From NCBI RefSeq assembly GCF_000741295.1, contig NZ_JGZG01000005.1, forward strand, positions 434,001-498,000: DNA of 64,000 bases, read 5' to 3'. The translations under genes and the position numbers were made by a program. This DNA is from Bifidobacterium pseudolongum subsp. globosum. Its GTDB lineage: Bacteria; Actinomycetota; Actinomycetes; Actinomycetales; Bifidobacteriaceae. Of the stretch, positions 1 to 7,265 are shown one piece after another. Numbering within the stretch: position 1 is the first letter of the stretch; the number at the start of each line of letters is the position of its first letter. The notes under the pieces were generated by a model. The model saw only the letters and a program-made list of their open reading frames with translations, made no database searches and had not been told where the DNA came from.

Positions 1-907
1 ACACCCCGATCGTCAGGGTGTACAACAGCGCGGTGCGGGCCACATAGAACGCCAGACGTTGCGGCATCGTGCGCTGCCCTGATTCCACCGTCATACGGGT
101 GAGGAAGCAGCCGATGGTGCGCCCATGGGTGCACCACGGCACAATGCCCTCGAACACCACGAACCATACGCTGAGCAGCACGAGGAACGCATGCCCGTCA
201 GGGGCAACCGCTCCATGCCCAAGATACGACCACAGCACGATCGACAGCATCTGGCACATATAGATAATGCCCATATCCACGGCAAGTGAGACACACCGGC
301 GCAGGAACCCCGGATGCACGGTCACCTCCGCCTTGTCAATGAGCGGTGCGGGGAATGCACGGTTGCACCACAGCCCCAGCACGATGCCGATGGCGCCGCC
401 AAGCGTATTGGTGATGACATCGTCAACGTCGCAGATACGATATGCGCATGGATAGAGGTGGAAGATGCCGGTGAGCTGGGCGACCTCGATGCAGATCGAT
501 GTGGCGCAGCACACCGCGACCGCCACCCATGACGGCAACCGGAAGAAACGGGTCAGGAAGAATCCCATCGGCACAAACAACACGATGTTCATACCCAACT
601 GGAGAATCGCGGTCATACCTTCGGTGCGGATATCGACGATGAACTGCAACGGGTTGAGCTGCGCACCCAGATGGTGCGTGGCGCAATAGGCGGTGGGATC
701 TTGCGGCCATGGATACATGGTAAAGCAGCCAAGTCCAAGCACATACAGCATGAACGCATAGACGCCAAGCACGCTCGCAGGCCGGAGACGGTTGTCGCGG
801 TGGTACAGATAGACGGCCGCCGGCACCGTCAACAGCACCGACACGAATGGCCACAGCAGGACCGCCAATTGGAACGGCTTGGAAAAGGATGCGAGGAACC
901 CGGTCAT
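1..907 (-). CDS. VanZ-like membrane protein with C-terminal RDD-like region (partial, 3' end beyond left edge)
   Basis: The reading frame runs off the left edge of the window, so the C-terminus is missing; 302 residues are visible. The start is an ATG at 907 preceded by GGGGAGG. Residues about 10-35 and 45-62 are hydrophobic. The VanZ signature is clear: LNPLQFI near residue 84, MNIVLFVPMGFF near 106, EVAQLTG near 141 and CDVDDVITNTLGG near 159. After about residue 190 there is a second membrane region starting RRCVSLAVDMG, which resembles the start of an RDD domain. VanZ proteins are membrane proteins named after the teicoplanin-resistance accessory protein; most have no known function and this one sits in no glycopeptide-resistance cluster. 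It is transcribed divergently from ahpC. The family call is firm, the role is unknown. Confidence 0.85.
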   Translation of the reverse strand, partial: MTGFLASFSKPFQLAVLLWPFVSVLLTVPAAVYLYHRDNRLRPASVLGVYAFMLYVLGLGCFTMYPWPQDPTAYCATHHLGAQLNPLQFIVDIRTEGMTAILQLGMNIVLFVPMGFFLTRFFRLPSWVAVAVCCATSICIEVAQLTGIFHLYPCAYRICDVDDVITNTLGGAIGIVLGLWCNRAFPAPLIDKAEVTVHPGFLRRCVSLAVDMGIIYMCQMLSIVLWSYLGHGAVAPDGHAFLVLLSVWFVVFEGIVPWCTHGRTIGCFLTRMTVESGQRTMPQRLAFYVARTALLYTLTIGV

Positions 908-1204
908 GATGCCTCCCCTGCTTGATAATGATGGACGTGATATTGCTATGCATCCAAGGTATGGGCGTATATGCGGCTTGCCTATCATCCCCATGGCCGG
1001 TTTTGACCACCATGTAGTCCTTGGGAATGATGTGCGGTGCGCTGTGAGGAAAACCACAGGAATGTACGCTGCAGCCCCCTGCCCTTTTGCCGGTTTGTGT
1101 GCCATACTCAAGCGTGCAAGGTGCCGCGTACGGGCCATGCCTGCCATGAGACATGGGTGTGGTGTGACGGCACGGCATGATTCATTTGACGTAAGGAGCG
1201 CATC
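908..1204. other. Divergent intergenic region between the VanZ gene and ahpC
   Basis: About 297 bases without a supportable gene; it must hold the promoters of both flanking genes. A candidate ahpC promoter is TTGACC at 1003-1008, a 17-base spacer, then AATGAT at 1026-1031 (4 of 6 matches to the -10 consensus). AAGGAG lies just before the ahpC start. No convincing peroxide-regulator operator was recognised by eye. Confidence 0.35.
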
Positions 1205-1768
1205 ATGACATTGCTGCAACATGAAATCACCGACTTCACCGTTTCTGCATACAACAACGGTCAACTTCAAGACGTGAGCAAGAAAGACCTGCTGGGCCAC
1301 TGGTCGGTCTTGTTCTTCTACCCCGCCGATTTCTCGTTCGTCTGCCCGACGGAACTCGAGGATCTGGCCGACCAATATGACAAGTTCAAGCAGGCCGGCT
1401 GTGAGGTCTATGCTGTCTCGTGCGACACCCAGTGGGTGCACAAGGCCTGGCATGATTCGAATGAGAAGATCGGCAAGGTGAACTACCCGATGCTCGCCGA
1501 TCCCACCGCCACGCTGGCTCGTGACCTGGATACGTACAATGAGACGACCGGTCTCGCCGAGCGCGGTGATTTCATCCTCGATCCGGAAGGCCGTGTGGTG
1601 GCATACGAGGTCATTTCTTCGAATGTGGGGCGTGACGCCGACGAGATCCTGCGCCGCGTCAAGGCCTCGCAGTTTGTCTACGAGCACAGTGATCAGGTTT
1701 GCCCGGCCAAATGGGAGCCCGGTGAGGAAACAATCAAGCCGAGCCTCGACCTCGTTGGTGAGCTCTGA
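1205..1768 (+). CDS. ahpC: Peroxiredoxin AhpC (typical 2-Cys)
   Basis: A 187-residue protein, the usual AhpC length. It reduces hydrogen peroxide, organic peroxides and peroxynitrite in the cytoplasm. The peroxidatic cysteine is Cys47 in DFSFVCPTELEDL and the resolving cysteine is Cys166 in QVCPAKWEPGE, so both redox residues are present. The ATG at 1205 follows AAGGAG at an ideal distance. Its stop is 5 bases before the start of the flavoprotein gene, which is the expected reductase, so the two are surely co-transcribed as a peroxide-detoxification operon. Bifidobacteria lack catalase, so this pair is probably a main peroxide defence (inference from the genus). Confidence 0.97.
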   Translation: MTLLQHEITDFTVSAYNNGQLQDVSKKDLLGHWSVLFFYPADFSFVCPTELEDLADQYDKFKQAGCEVYAVSCDTQWVHKAWHDSNEKIGKVNYPMLADPTATLARDLDTYNETTGLAERGDFILDPEGRVVAYEVISSNVGRDADEILRRVKASQFVYEHSDQVCPAKWEPGEETIKPSLDLVGEL

Positions 1769-1773
1769 TAGAT

Positions 1774-3543
1774 GTGACCACCCCACAATCGAATATGTAT
1801 GACGCCGTCGTCATCGGCGGCGGCCCGGCAGGCCTGACCGCCGGCATGTACCTAGCGCGCGCACGCTACCGCACGCTCATCATCGAACAGGCGGATTTCG
1901 GCGGACAGATCACCATCACATCCGAAGTGGTGAACTACCCGGGCGTACCGATGACCGACGGGCGCAAACTCACCGCCGCGATGCGCCAACAGGCGCAGGA
2001 TTTCGGCGCCGAACTGCGCATGGGCGCTGTGACCGGCATCGACGCGCAAGGCGACATCAAAACCGTGCATACCACGCGCGGTGACGTGCAATGCTTCGCC
2101 ATCGTGCTCGCGATGGGCGCAGCGCCGCGCAAGATCGGGTTCGCGGGCGAGCGGGAATACGCCGGCCGTGGCGTGGCCTACTGCGCCACATGCGACGGCG
2201 AGTTCTTCACCGGCAAAGACGTGCTCGTGGTGGGCGGCGGATTCGCCGCGGCCGAGGAATCCGTGTTCCTGGGACGCTATGCGCGCGCGGTGACCGTGCT
2301 CGTGCGCGAAGACGACTTCACTTGCGACGCCGCCGTGGCCCAGCACGCCAAGGACGATCCAAAGATCACCGTGCGCTACGGCACCGAACTCGCCGGCGTC
2401 ACCGCAGGGGCAAAAGGTCTCACCGAAGCGATGCTCAAAGACGCCCACACCGGCGAGACAAGCGTGTGGAAGCCGCAGGACGGCGGCACGTTCGGCGTCT
2501 TCGTGTTCGCCGGCTACGAACCGCAGACGCAGATCGTGCGCGGCGTGGTGGAGCTCGACCCCAACGGCTACGTGGTGACCGACGCCGCGCTGTGCACGTC
2601 GGTCCCCGGCGTCTTCGCCGCGGGCGACCTGCGCGTCAAGGATCTACGGCAGGTCGTGACCGCGACCGCCGACGGCGCCATCGCCGCAGTGCATGCGGAG
2701 GAATACGCCGCCGCAGCGAGCACGCGCACCGGCATCACACCGCAGGCGCCGACGTCGACCCCGTACCAGCGCCGTGAGGCGCAGGGTGAGGCCGGCGCGC
2801 CGTCGCAGACAACGCCCGCGCCGGCCGCGAGCACGAGCCCGCAGGCCGACGCCGAGCATCCGGTGAGTGCGGTGTTCACGAACGATGTGATCGCGCAACT
2901 CAAGGTCGTCTTCGCGCGCATGGGGCGTCCGGTCACGCTGCAGCTCCAGCTCGACCGCACGGAACTGTCGCACCAGTTGCAGTCGTTCATCGACGAGCTC
3001 GTCTCGTTGAGCGACGGCAAGCTCGAGTCGATCAGCGAGACCGTCGAGGAGCTCTCGGCCAATGGGCGCGGCGCGGTGGACTACGACCGCCCGCTGCCCT
3101 ACGCCACGCCGATGGTGCGCCTGATGGTGCGCGACGACTCCGGCATGCTGCAATCCACCGGCATCGCGTTCCATGGCGTGCCCACCGGGCACGAGTTCCA
3201 TTCGTTCGTGCTCGGCATCTACAATGCCGCCGGCCCCGGCCAGCCGCTGATCGGCGACGAACGCGAACACATCGAAGCGATCCATGACCCCGTGGAGATC
3301 ATGCTGCTCGTCTCGCTCACGTGCACGATGTGCCCGGAGACGGTGCGCGCGGCGCAACGCATCGCCGCGCTGAACAGCAATGTGCGCGCCGAAGCGTACG
3401 ACCTGGCGCACTTCCCCGAGCTTAAGGAACGCTACGACGTGATGAGCGTGCCGTGCATCGTCGTGCGCCGCCACGGCCGTGAGGCGATCGAGTTCGGCAA
3501 GAAGAACGTCTCGCAGATGCTCGACGTGCTCGACGCGGTCTGA
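1774..3543 (+). CDS. AhpF-like peroxiredoxin reductase with permuted domain order (thioredoxin reductase domain first, tandem Trx-fold domain last)
   Basis: A 589-residue flavoprotein. The N-terminal ~310 residues are a thioredoxin-reductase domain: the FAD-binding motif GGGPAG near residue 13, the redox pair CATC at Cys137/Cys140, a second nucleotide motif VVGGGFAAAEE, and FAAGDLR near the end. A linker of about 55 residues rich in Pro, Ala, Thr and Ser follows. The last ~220 residues match the N-terminal tandem thioredoxin-fold domain of enterobacterial AhpF, including FHGVPTGHEFHSFVLGIYN and the redox pair CTMC at Cys517/Cys520. In E. coli AhpF this domain comes first, so the order here is reversed. 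The GTG start at 1774 is 5 bases after the ahpC stop; an ATG at 1795 is an alternative. The likely role is to pass electrons from NAD(P)H through FAD and both CxxC pairs to AhpC. It is often annotated simply as thioredoxin reductase (trxB). Confidence 0.93.
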   Translation: MTTPQSNMYDAVVIGGGPAGLTAGMYLARARYRTLIIEQADFGGQITITSEVVNYPGVPMTDGRKLTAAMRQQAQDFGAELRMGAVTGIDAQGDIKTVHTTRGDVQCFAIVLAMGAAPRKIGFAGEREYAGRGVAYCATCDGEFFTGKDVLVVGGGFAAAEESVFLGRYARAVTVLVREDDFTCDAAVAQHAKDDPKITVRYGTELAGVTAGAKGLTEAMLKDAHTGETSVWKPQDGGTFGVFVFAGYEPQTQIVRGVVELDPNGYVVTDAALCTSVPGVFAAGDLRVKDLRQVVTATADGAIAAVHAEEYAAAASTRTGITPQAPTSTPYQRREAQGEAGAPSQTTPAPAASTSPQADAEHPVSAVFTNDVIAQLKVVFARMGRPVTLQLQLDRTELSHQLQSFIDELVSLSDGKLESISETVEELSANGRGAVDYDRPLPYATPMVRLMVRDDSGMLQSTGIAFHGVPTGHEFHSFVLGIYNAAGPGQPLIGDEREHIEAIHDPVEIMLLVSLTCTMCPETVRAAQRIAALNSNVRAEAYDLAHFPELKERYDVMSVPCIVVRRHGREAIEFGKKNVSQMLDVLDAV

Positions 3544-3559
3544 CCGCGCGACTTGAGCG

Positions 3560-3606
3560 GAGGTAGCCGGGGTATAGGAACAACCATCATCCGGCTACCT
3601 CTTTTT
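3560..3606 (+). terminator. Rho-independent terminator of the ahpC operon
   Basis: An 11-bp perfect stem (GAGGTAGCCGG pairing with CCGGCTACCTC), a 20-base loop and a run of five T directly after, 17 bases past the flavoprotein stop. Confidence 0.9.
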
Positions 3607-3737
3607 GCTATACCCAACCATTGCCATATCACGGTCCGGGCGTTGAGCGAACGGGGCGCAAGACGCTACACTGTGTGATGGGCGCGCCGGTGATCGGCGT
3701 GCATTCCCGACCCAACCACAACACAAGGAGCCGGCCC

Positions 3738-4379
3738 ATGACCTCACCCCAGCCCATCACCGACGTCGTGTTCGATTTCTGCGGTGTGCTCATCGACTGG
3801 CAGTGCCGCGCGGCGCTCGACGGCCACTACCCAGCCGAACTGGTGGACCGCATCGCCGCGGACGACGACCCGTACGGGTTCTTCCGGTATGAGGACGACA
3901 TGGACTCGGGCATGGACTTCGCCGATGTCTATCCGCGCGTCGTCGCGGAACAGGGGCAGGAGATCGCGCGCATCTTCGAGTATTACATCGCGCATTATGG
4001 CGACGCGCTCCCCCGCCTGATTCCGGGCGCGGAGGAACTGCTGCGCGACCTGACGCAGGGCGGCGTGCGCGTCTGGGGATTGACGAACTGGTCAGGCGAG
4101 ACGTTCCACTATGCGTTCGAGCGCTTCCCGCAGCTCGACGCACTGCTCGGCGGCACGGTCGTCTCCGGCGTGGAGAAACTGCGCAAGCCGAACCGCGACA
4201 TCTACGAGCTCGCACAGGCTCGCTTCGGGCTTGACCCCGCGCGCACGGTGTTCTTCGACGACACCCAGAAGAACGTCGAAGGCGCTGCAGACTCGGGCTG
4301 GCATGCGCGCCGCTTCACCGACGCACAACAGGCGCGCCGCGACCTCGCCGCGCTCGGCGTGCAGTTGGGCGAACACTGA
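3738..4379 (+). CDS. HAD-superfamily hydrolase (YihX-like)
   Basis: A 213-residue soluble protein. Motif I is VVFDFCGVLID with Asp13 as the expected nucleophile; the second aspartate of the usual DxD is replaced by Cys15, as in the YihX-like group where that position is commonly Gly or another residue. Motif II is WGLTNWS, the lysine motif is SGVEKLRKPN and motif III is TVFFDDTQKN. This group includes sugar-phosphate phosphatases such as glucose-1-phosphate phosphatase, but substrate cannot be read from sequence. The ATG at 3738 has AAGGAG upstream; an open extension back to 3621 lacks a ribosome binding site and is not used. The LysR gene follows 33 bases downstream on the same strand. Confidence 0.88.
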   Translation: MTSPQPITDVVFDFCGVLIDWQCRAALDGHYPAELVDRIAADDDPYGFFRYEDDMDSGMDFADVYPRVVAEQGQEIARIFEYYIAHYGDALPRLIPGAEELLRDLTQGGVRVWGLTNWSGETFHYAFERFPQLDALLGGTVVSGVEKLRKPNRDIYELAQARFGLDPARTVFFDDTQKNVEGAADSGWHARRFTDAQQARRDLAALGVQLGEH

Positions 4380-4412
4380 CCGACAGTTGACCGCAGAACA
4401 GGGGAAAACACC

Positions 4413-5342
4413 ATGGCGACACTACTGCAGCTCAAATACATCGTGAAAATCGTGGAATGCGGGTCGATGAACGAGGCCTCGCGTGCACTGTACATCTCGC
4501 AACCCGCGCTGAGCTCGTCGGTCAAGGAACTGGAGAACGAGCTGGGCATCGAGATCTTCACGCGCTCCTCGCAGGGCATCGCGCTAACCGTGGACGGCGC
4601 GGAGTTCCTCACCTACGCGCGCCAAGTGCTCGACCAGGCGGCACTGCTCGAGGAACGCTACAAGAACGCCAAGCCGCGCAAACAACTGTGCTCGGTCTCC
4701 ACACAGCACTACATGTTCGCGGTGGAGGCGTTCGTGAAGATGATCAACTCGTTCCGCTCCGACGAATACGAGTTCACAATCCGCGAGACGCAGACGCGCG
4801 ACATCATCAACCAAGTGGCGAACATGCGCTCGGACATCGGCATCCTGTACCTGTCCGAGTTCAACAAGCAGGTGATTGGCAAACTGCTGCGCGAAAAGCA
4901 TCTGGAGTTCCACCCGCTCTTCCGCGCTCCCCTGCACGTGTTCATCTCGCGCGACAATCCGCTCGCGATGAAGAAGAAACTGACGATGGAAGACCTGAAG
5001 CCCTACCCGTTCATCCAGTATGAGCAGGGCAACGAAGGCAGTTTCTACTTCGCCGAAGAGGCGGTGTGGCCCGACTATGCGCCCAAGCAGATCAATGTGA
5101 CCGACCGTGCGACGATCCTCAACTTCATCATCGGCCTCAACGGGTACACGGTCTGCACCGGCATCGACAACGGCGACCTCAACAACGAGCGCATCGTCAC
5201 CGTGCCGTTGGAGTCCGACGAGACGATGCTGCTCGGCTGGATCACCAACGAACGCGCCAAGCTCTCCCACCCCGCCCAGATCTACTTGGACAAGCTCAAG
5301 GAGGTCATCGCCGAGCACGGGTATACAATCCTGTCGGAGTGA
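4413..5342 (+). CDS. LysR-family transcriptional regulator
   Basis: A 309-residue LysR-type regulator. The N-terminal winged helix-turn-helix (residues about 5-63) has the typical NEASRALYISQPALSSSVKE recognition region followed by ELENELGIEIFTR. Residues about 90-295 form the periplasmic-binding-protein-like effector domain. It lies 33 bases after the HAD gene and may be co-transcribed with it. LysR proteins often regulate a divergent neighbour, but here nothing is divergent, so neither the target nor the effector can be inferred. Confidence 0.93.
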   Translation: MATLLQLKYIVKIVECGSMNEASRALYISQPALSSSVKELENELGIEIFTRSSQGIALTVDGAEFLTYARQVLDQAALLEERYKNAKPRKQLCSVSTQHYMFAVEAFVKMINSFRSDEYEFTIRETQTRDIINQVANMRSDIGILYLSEFNKQVIGKLLREKHLEFHPLFRAPLHVFISRDNPLAMKKKLTMEDLKPYPFIQYEQGNEGSFYFAEEAVWPDYAPKQINVTDRATILNFIIGLNGYTVCTGIDNGDLNNERIVTVPLESDETMLLGWITNERAKLSHPAQIYLDKLKEVIAEHGYTILSE

Positions 5343-5507
5343 TGAATAAACAGATTATTAATAATTATATAAGAAGAGAATAAAACGAACCTACTCTCTA
5401 TGCTGTTTGCTTTGTGCGCTTGTGGTGTGGCGGTGGTGGGTTGTGGTTTAATGCTTACTTTTCGTAAGTACCATACTTCTTGATAGTGCACATGCTACAC
5501 TCGTCCC
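5343..5507. promoter_or_regulatory. AT-rich intergenic region with HxlR-type operator and probable leaderless start
   Basis: The first ~50 bases are strikingly AT-rich (a run of A/T at 5343-5385) compared with the GC-rich surroundings. In front of hxlR lies the inverted repeat CTTAC-TTTTC-GTAAG at 5454-5468, overlapping a second one, AGTA-CCA-TACT, at 5467-5477. The core TTACTTTTCGTAAGTA resembles the operators reported for YodB/HypR-type HxlR proteins. A possible -10 box TACACT at 5496-5501 is only 6 bases before the ATG and no ribosome binding site is present, so the hxlR transcript may be leaderless. Confidence 0.5.
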
Positions 5508-5852
5508 ATGCAAGAAATCGACATTTTCAACACAACCTGCCCCACACGGTTCGCACTATCAACAATCAGCGGAAAATGGGGGTTGCTCATCATCCTCGCG
5601 TTGGCCAACCATCCCCTGCGGTTCAGCGAGCTTGTACGGCATATCGGCGGCATCAGTGAGCGCATGGCGTCACAGACGCTCAAGTATCTGGAACGCTACG
5701 GCGTGGTACGCAGGCACGTCGTACAGCACGCCACTCCCCCTCAGGTCGAATACGCCCTGACACCATTGGGCAGGCAGTTCGTCAAACCGCTCCAGCAGCT
5801 CGTGACCCTGGTCAACACGAACGCGGATGTGATGGTGTACGAGCGCGATTGA
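5508..5852 (+). CDS. HxlR-family winged-helix transcriptional regulator
   Basis: A 114-residue single-domain regulator with the HxlR signature: CPTRFALSTISGKWGLLIIL, RFSELVRHIGGISERM, TLKYLERYGVVRR and the C-terminal YALTPLGRQF. Cys11 is the conserved N-terminal cysteine that, in YodB, HypR and QorR, senses quinones, aldehydes or oxidants. No partner oxidoreductase gene is adjacent, so it may act elsewhere or only on itself through the palindromes upstream. A hairpin follows 26 bases after the stop, so it appears monocistronic. Confidence 0.92.
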   Translation: MQEIDIFNTTCPTRFALSTISGKWGLLIILALANHPLRFSELVRHIGGISERMASQTLKYLERYGVVRRHVVQHATPPQVEYALTPLGRQFVKPLQQLVTLVNTNADVMVYERD

Positions 5853-5877
5853 GTGCGTACACTGCGCATAGGGCTCA

Positions 5878-5912
5878 CTCTTCCCCACCCCCTGTTTCCT
5901 GAGGGGGAAGAG
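5878..5912 (+). terminator. Hairpin terminator after hxlR
   Basis: A 9-bp perfect stem (CTCTTCCCC with GGGGAAGAG) and a 17-base loop, 26 bases after the hxlR stop. A short TTT lies about 7 bases beyond the stem, so the U-tract is poor. Confidence 0.6.
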
Positions 5913-5939
5913 ACACCGTTTAGGCCATCTTTTCTCTCT

Positions 5940-5971
5940 TTGGCATGCATCACGTGCACGATGCATACCAA
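5940..5971 (-). terminator. Hairpin after the toxin-antitoxin operon
   Basis: A 12-bp stem with one mismatch (TTGG-ATGCATC against GATGCAT-CCAA), 8-base loop, ending 2 bases from the antitoxin stop codon. No T-run follows on the minus strand, so termination is inferred only from position. Confidence 0.4.
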
Positions 5972-5973
5972 AG

Positions 5974-6267
5974 TCAGATAGCGTGTTCTGGTTGAATGCT
6001 GATTCTTGTACCGAGAGCATGCAGTACTTTCAATATGGTCGTGAAAGAAGGATTGCCTTGTGCACTCAGACTTTTATATAGGCTTTCTCTGCCTAGGCCT
6101 GCATCTTTGGCGATTTTCGTCATCCCCTGCGCCTTGGCAACATCACCAATAGCAGCTTGGAGCAACGCAGGATCGTCCAATTCGATTACTGCGTTGAGGT
6201 ATTCGGCGATATCCTCTTCATTATCAAGATATTCCGTAACATCCCATTTGGTGGTTTTAAGCGTCAT
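5974..6267 (-). CDS. Antitoxin of a HigBA/RelE-like type II module (TIGR02684-like, Xre-type)
   Basis: A 97-residue protein of the downstream antidote family: an N-terminal segment with YLDNEEDIAEYLNAV, then a helix-turn-helix region containing GMTKIAKDAGLGRESLYKSL and GNPSFTTILKVLHALG. It should neutralise the adjacent toxin and repress the operon by binding the upstream palindrome. The ATG at 6267 is one base after the toxin stop and its GAGGAG binding site lies inside the last toxin codons, so translation of the two is coupled. A frame open back to 6339 overlaps the toxin and is rejected. The pair is more AT-rich than the neighbouring genes, as expected of mobile accessory genes. Confidence 0.93.
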   Translation of the reverse strand: MTLKTTKWDVTEYLDNEEDIAEYLNAVIELDDPALLQAAIGDVAKAQGMTKIAKDAGLGRESLYKSLSAQGNPSFTTILKVLHALGTRISIQPEHAI

Positions 6268-6268
6268 T

Positions 6269-6571
6269 TTATTCTCCTCGATATAAAGCAAGAAGTTTTC
6301 TCGCTTCGGCAATCCCTCTGGACTGATCGTCTTTACCACTTCCGATCAGTAAAATAACAAGCACATCATTGTCAACGGTGTAGTAGATACGATATCCCGG
6401 TCCAAAATGGAATCTCATTTCACTTATGCCACCGCCGATGCCATGATGATCTCCAGTGATATGGTCGGAGATTTCGCATTGTCTGAGCCGTGCGCTGATT
6501 TTGGCTTTTGCTTTGCGGTCCCGCAACTTGCGGAACCATTTATCGAATTGCTCAGTAGTACGAATCTCCAT
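6269..6571 (-). CDS. Toxin of a HigB/RelE-like type II module (TIGR02683-like killer protein)
   Basis: A 100-residue RelE/ParE-fold protein. Family features are the start EIRTTEQFDKWFRKLRDR, the basic stretch KAKAKISARLR, the central GGGISEMRFHFGPGYRIYY and the end LIGSGKDDQSRGIAEARKL. Related toxins cleave mRNA on the ribosome. The toxin precedes the antitoxin, the reverse of most type II modules but normal for this subfamily. The ORF is full length and looks intact. Transcription starts from a promoter that overlaps a perfect palindrome immediately upstream. Confidence 0.93.
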   Translation of the reverse strand: MEIRTTEQFDKWFRKLRDRKAKAKISARLRQCEISDHITGDHHGIGGGISEMRFHFGPGYRIYYTVDNDVLVILLIGSGKDDQSRGIAEARKLLALYRGE

Positions 6572-6576
6572 GGGTT

Positions 6577-6606
6577 AAATGTATTCTACAGGATACATTT
6601 TGTCAA
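6577..6606 (-). promoter_or_regulatory. Promoter and palindromic operator of the toxin-antitoxin operon
   Basis: On the minus strand, TTGACA (6601-6606, perfect -35) is followed by a 17-base spacer and TACATT (6578-6583, -10). The spacer and -10 box are covered by a perfect inverted repeat with 8-bp arms, AAATGTAT and ATACATTT, separated by 8 bases (6577-6600). A repressor bound there would block RNA polymerase directly, the expected layout for autoregulation by the antitoxin. Confidence 0.8.
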
Positions 6607-6681
6607 GCTAGCTTGGTGTCGAGTACTTCTATGCTCATGTGCGGATAAGTTCACTTGGCTGTCATGCAGATCGGTGCGTTT

Positions 6682-7121
6682 TCATGTGTCGATGCGAGTG
6701 ATGGAGCACAGGGCTTTGTTGCGGTAGGTCAGATCGCCGCGCGCAGTGAAGCCGAGGCGCTCCCAAAAGGCGTTGCCTGCATCGTTGCGTGAGAAGGCGA
6801 CGAGGGTGCGACTTTGATGATGCCTTCGTTCGCGAGCGCATGCAGTGCGGCGTTGACGAGTGCGGTGCCGATGCCTTGGTGCCGGTATGCGGGGGTGACG
6901 GCGGTGTGGTAGATATATCCACGTCGTCCATCATGTCCTGCGAGGATGGCGCCGGTGATTGTTCCCTCTTGCTCATCGACGAAGCAGGTGTTGGGGTTGC
7001 GTTCGAGGTATCTGATGATGCCTTCGCGTGAGTCGTCGATGGTGTTGAGTCCCATGCAGGTGCATGCCATCCAGCATGCGTGTACGGCATCGTAGTCGTC
7101 GGGGGTCATGATGCGGATCAT
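6682..7121 (-). pseudogene. GNAT-family N-acetyltransferase, frameshifted
   Basis: The frame starts at an ATG at 7121 (GAAGGA upstream) and encodes a normal GNAT N-terminal part: IRIMTPDDYDAVHACWMAC, then the acetyl-CoA loop YRHQGIGTALVNAAL. After GIIKVA (about 6812-6816) this frame changes into unrelated sequence and stops at 6729. The adjacent frame continues the family perfectly with LVAFSRNDAGNAFWERLGF and ends at a TGA at 6682-6684. A single missing base (or two extra C in the run gcaccctcg) explains this. The intact protein would be about 145 residues. The acetyl-CoA-binding part is intact but the C-terminal strand is lost, so it is probably inactive unless this is a sequencing error. 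The substrate of the ancestor is unknown. Confidence 0.85.
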
Positions 7122-7265
7122 GTGGGTCCTTCTCAGGTGTATGGATATGCGTCAGTGGTTGCTATCGTATAGGAGAAGGGGAAAACGAAACCCACAGGTA
7201 TGGAATGTAGCATTGACAGTATGACAGCGACCATGCTCTAGTAATCGGCAATATCTCGTTGGCCA

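Noticed and set aside
423..1178. A 251-codon minus-strand frame overlapping the VanZ gene
   Set aside because: It is a shifted frame of the VanZ coding sequence; the VanZ frame carries the family motifs and has a strong ribosome binding site.
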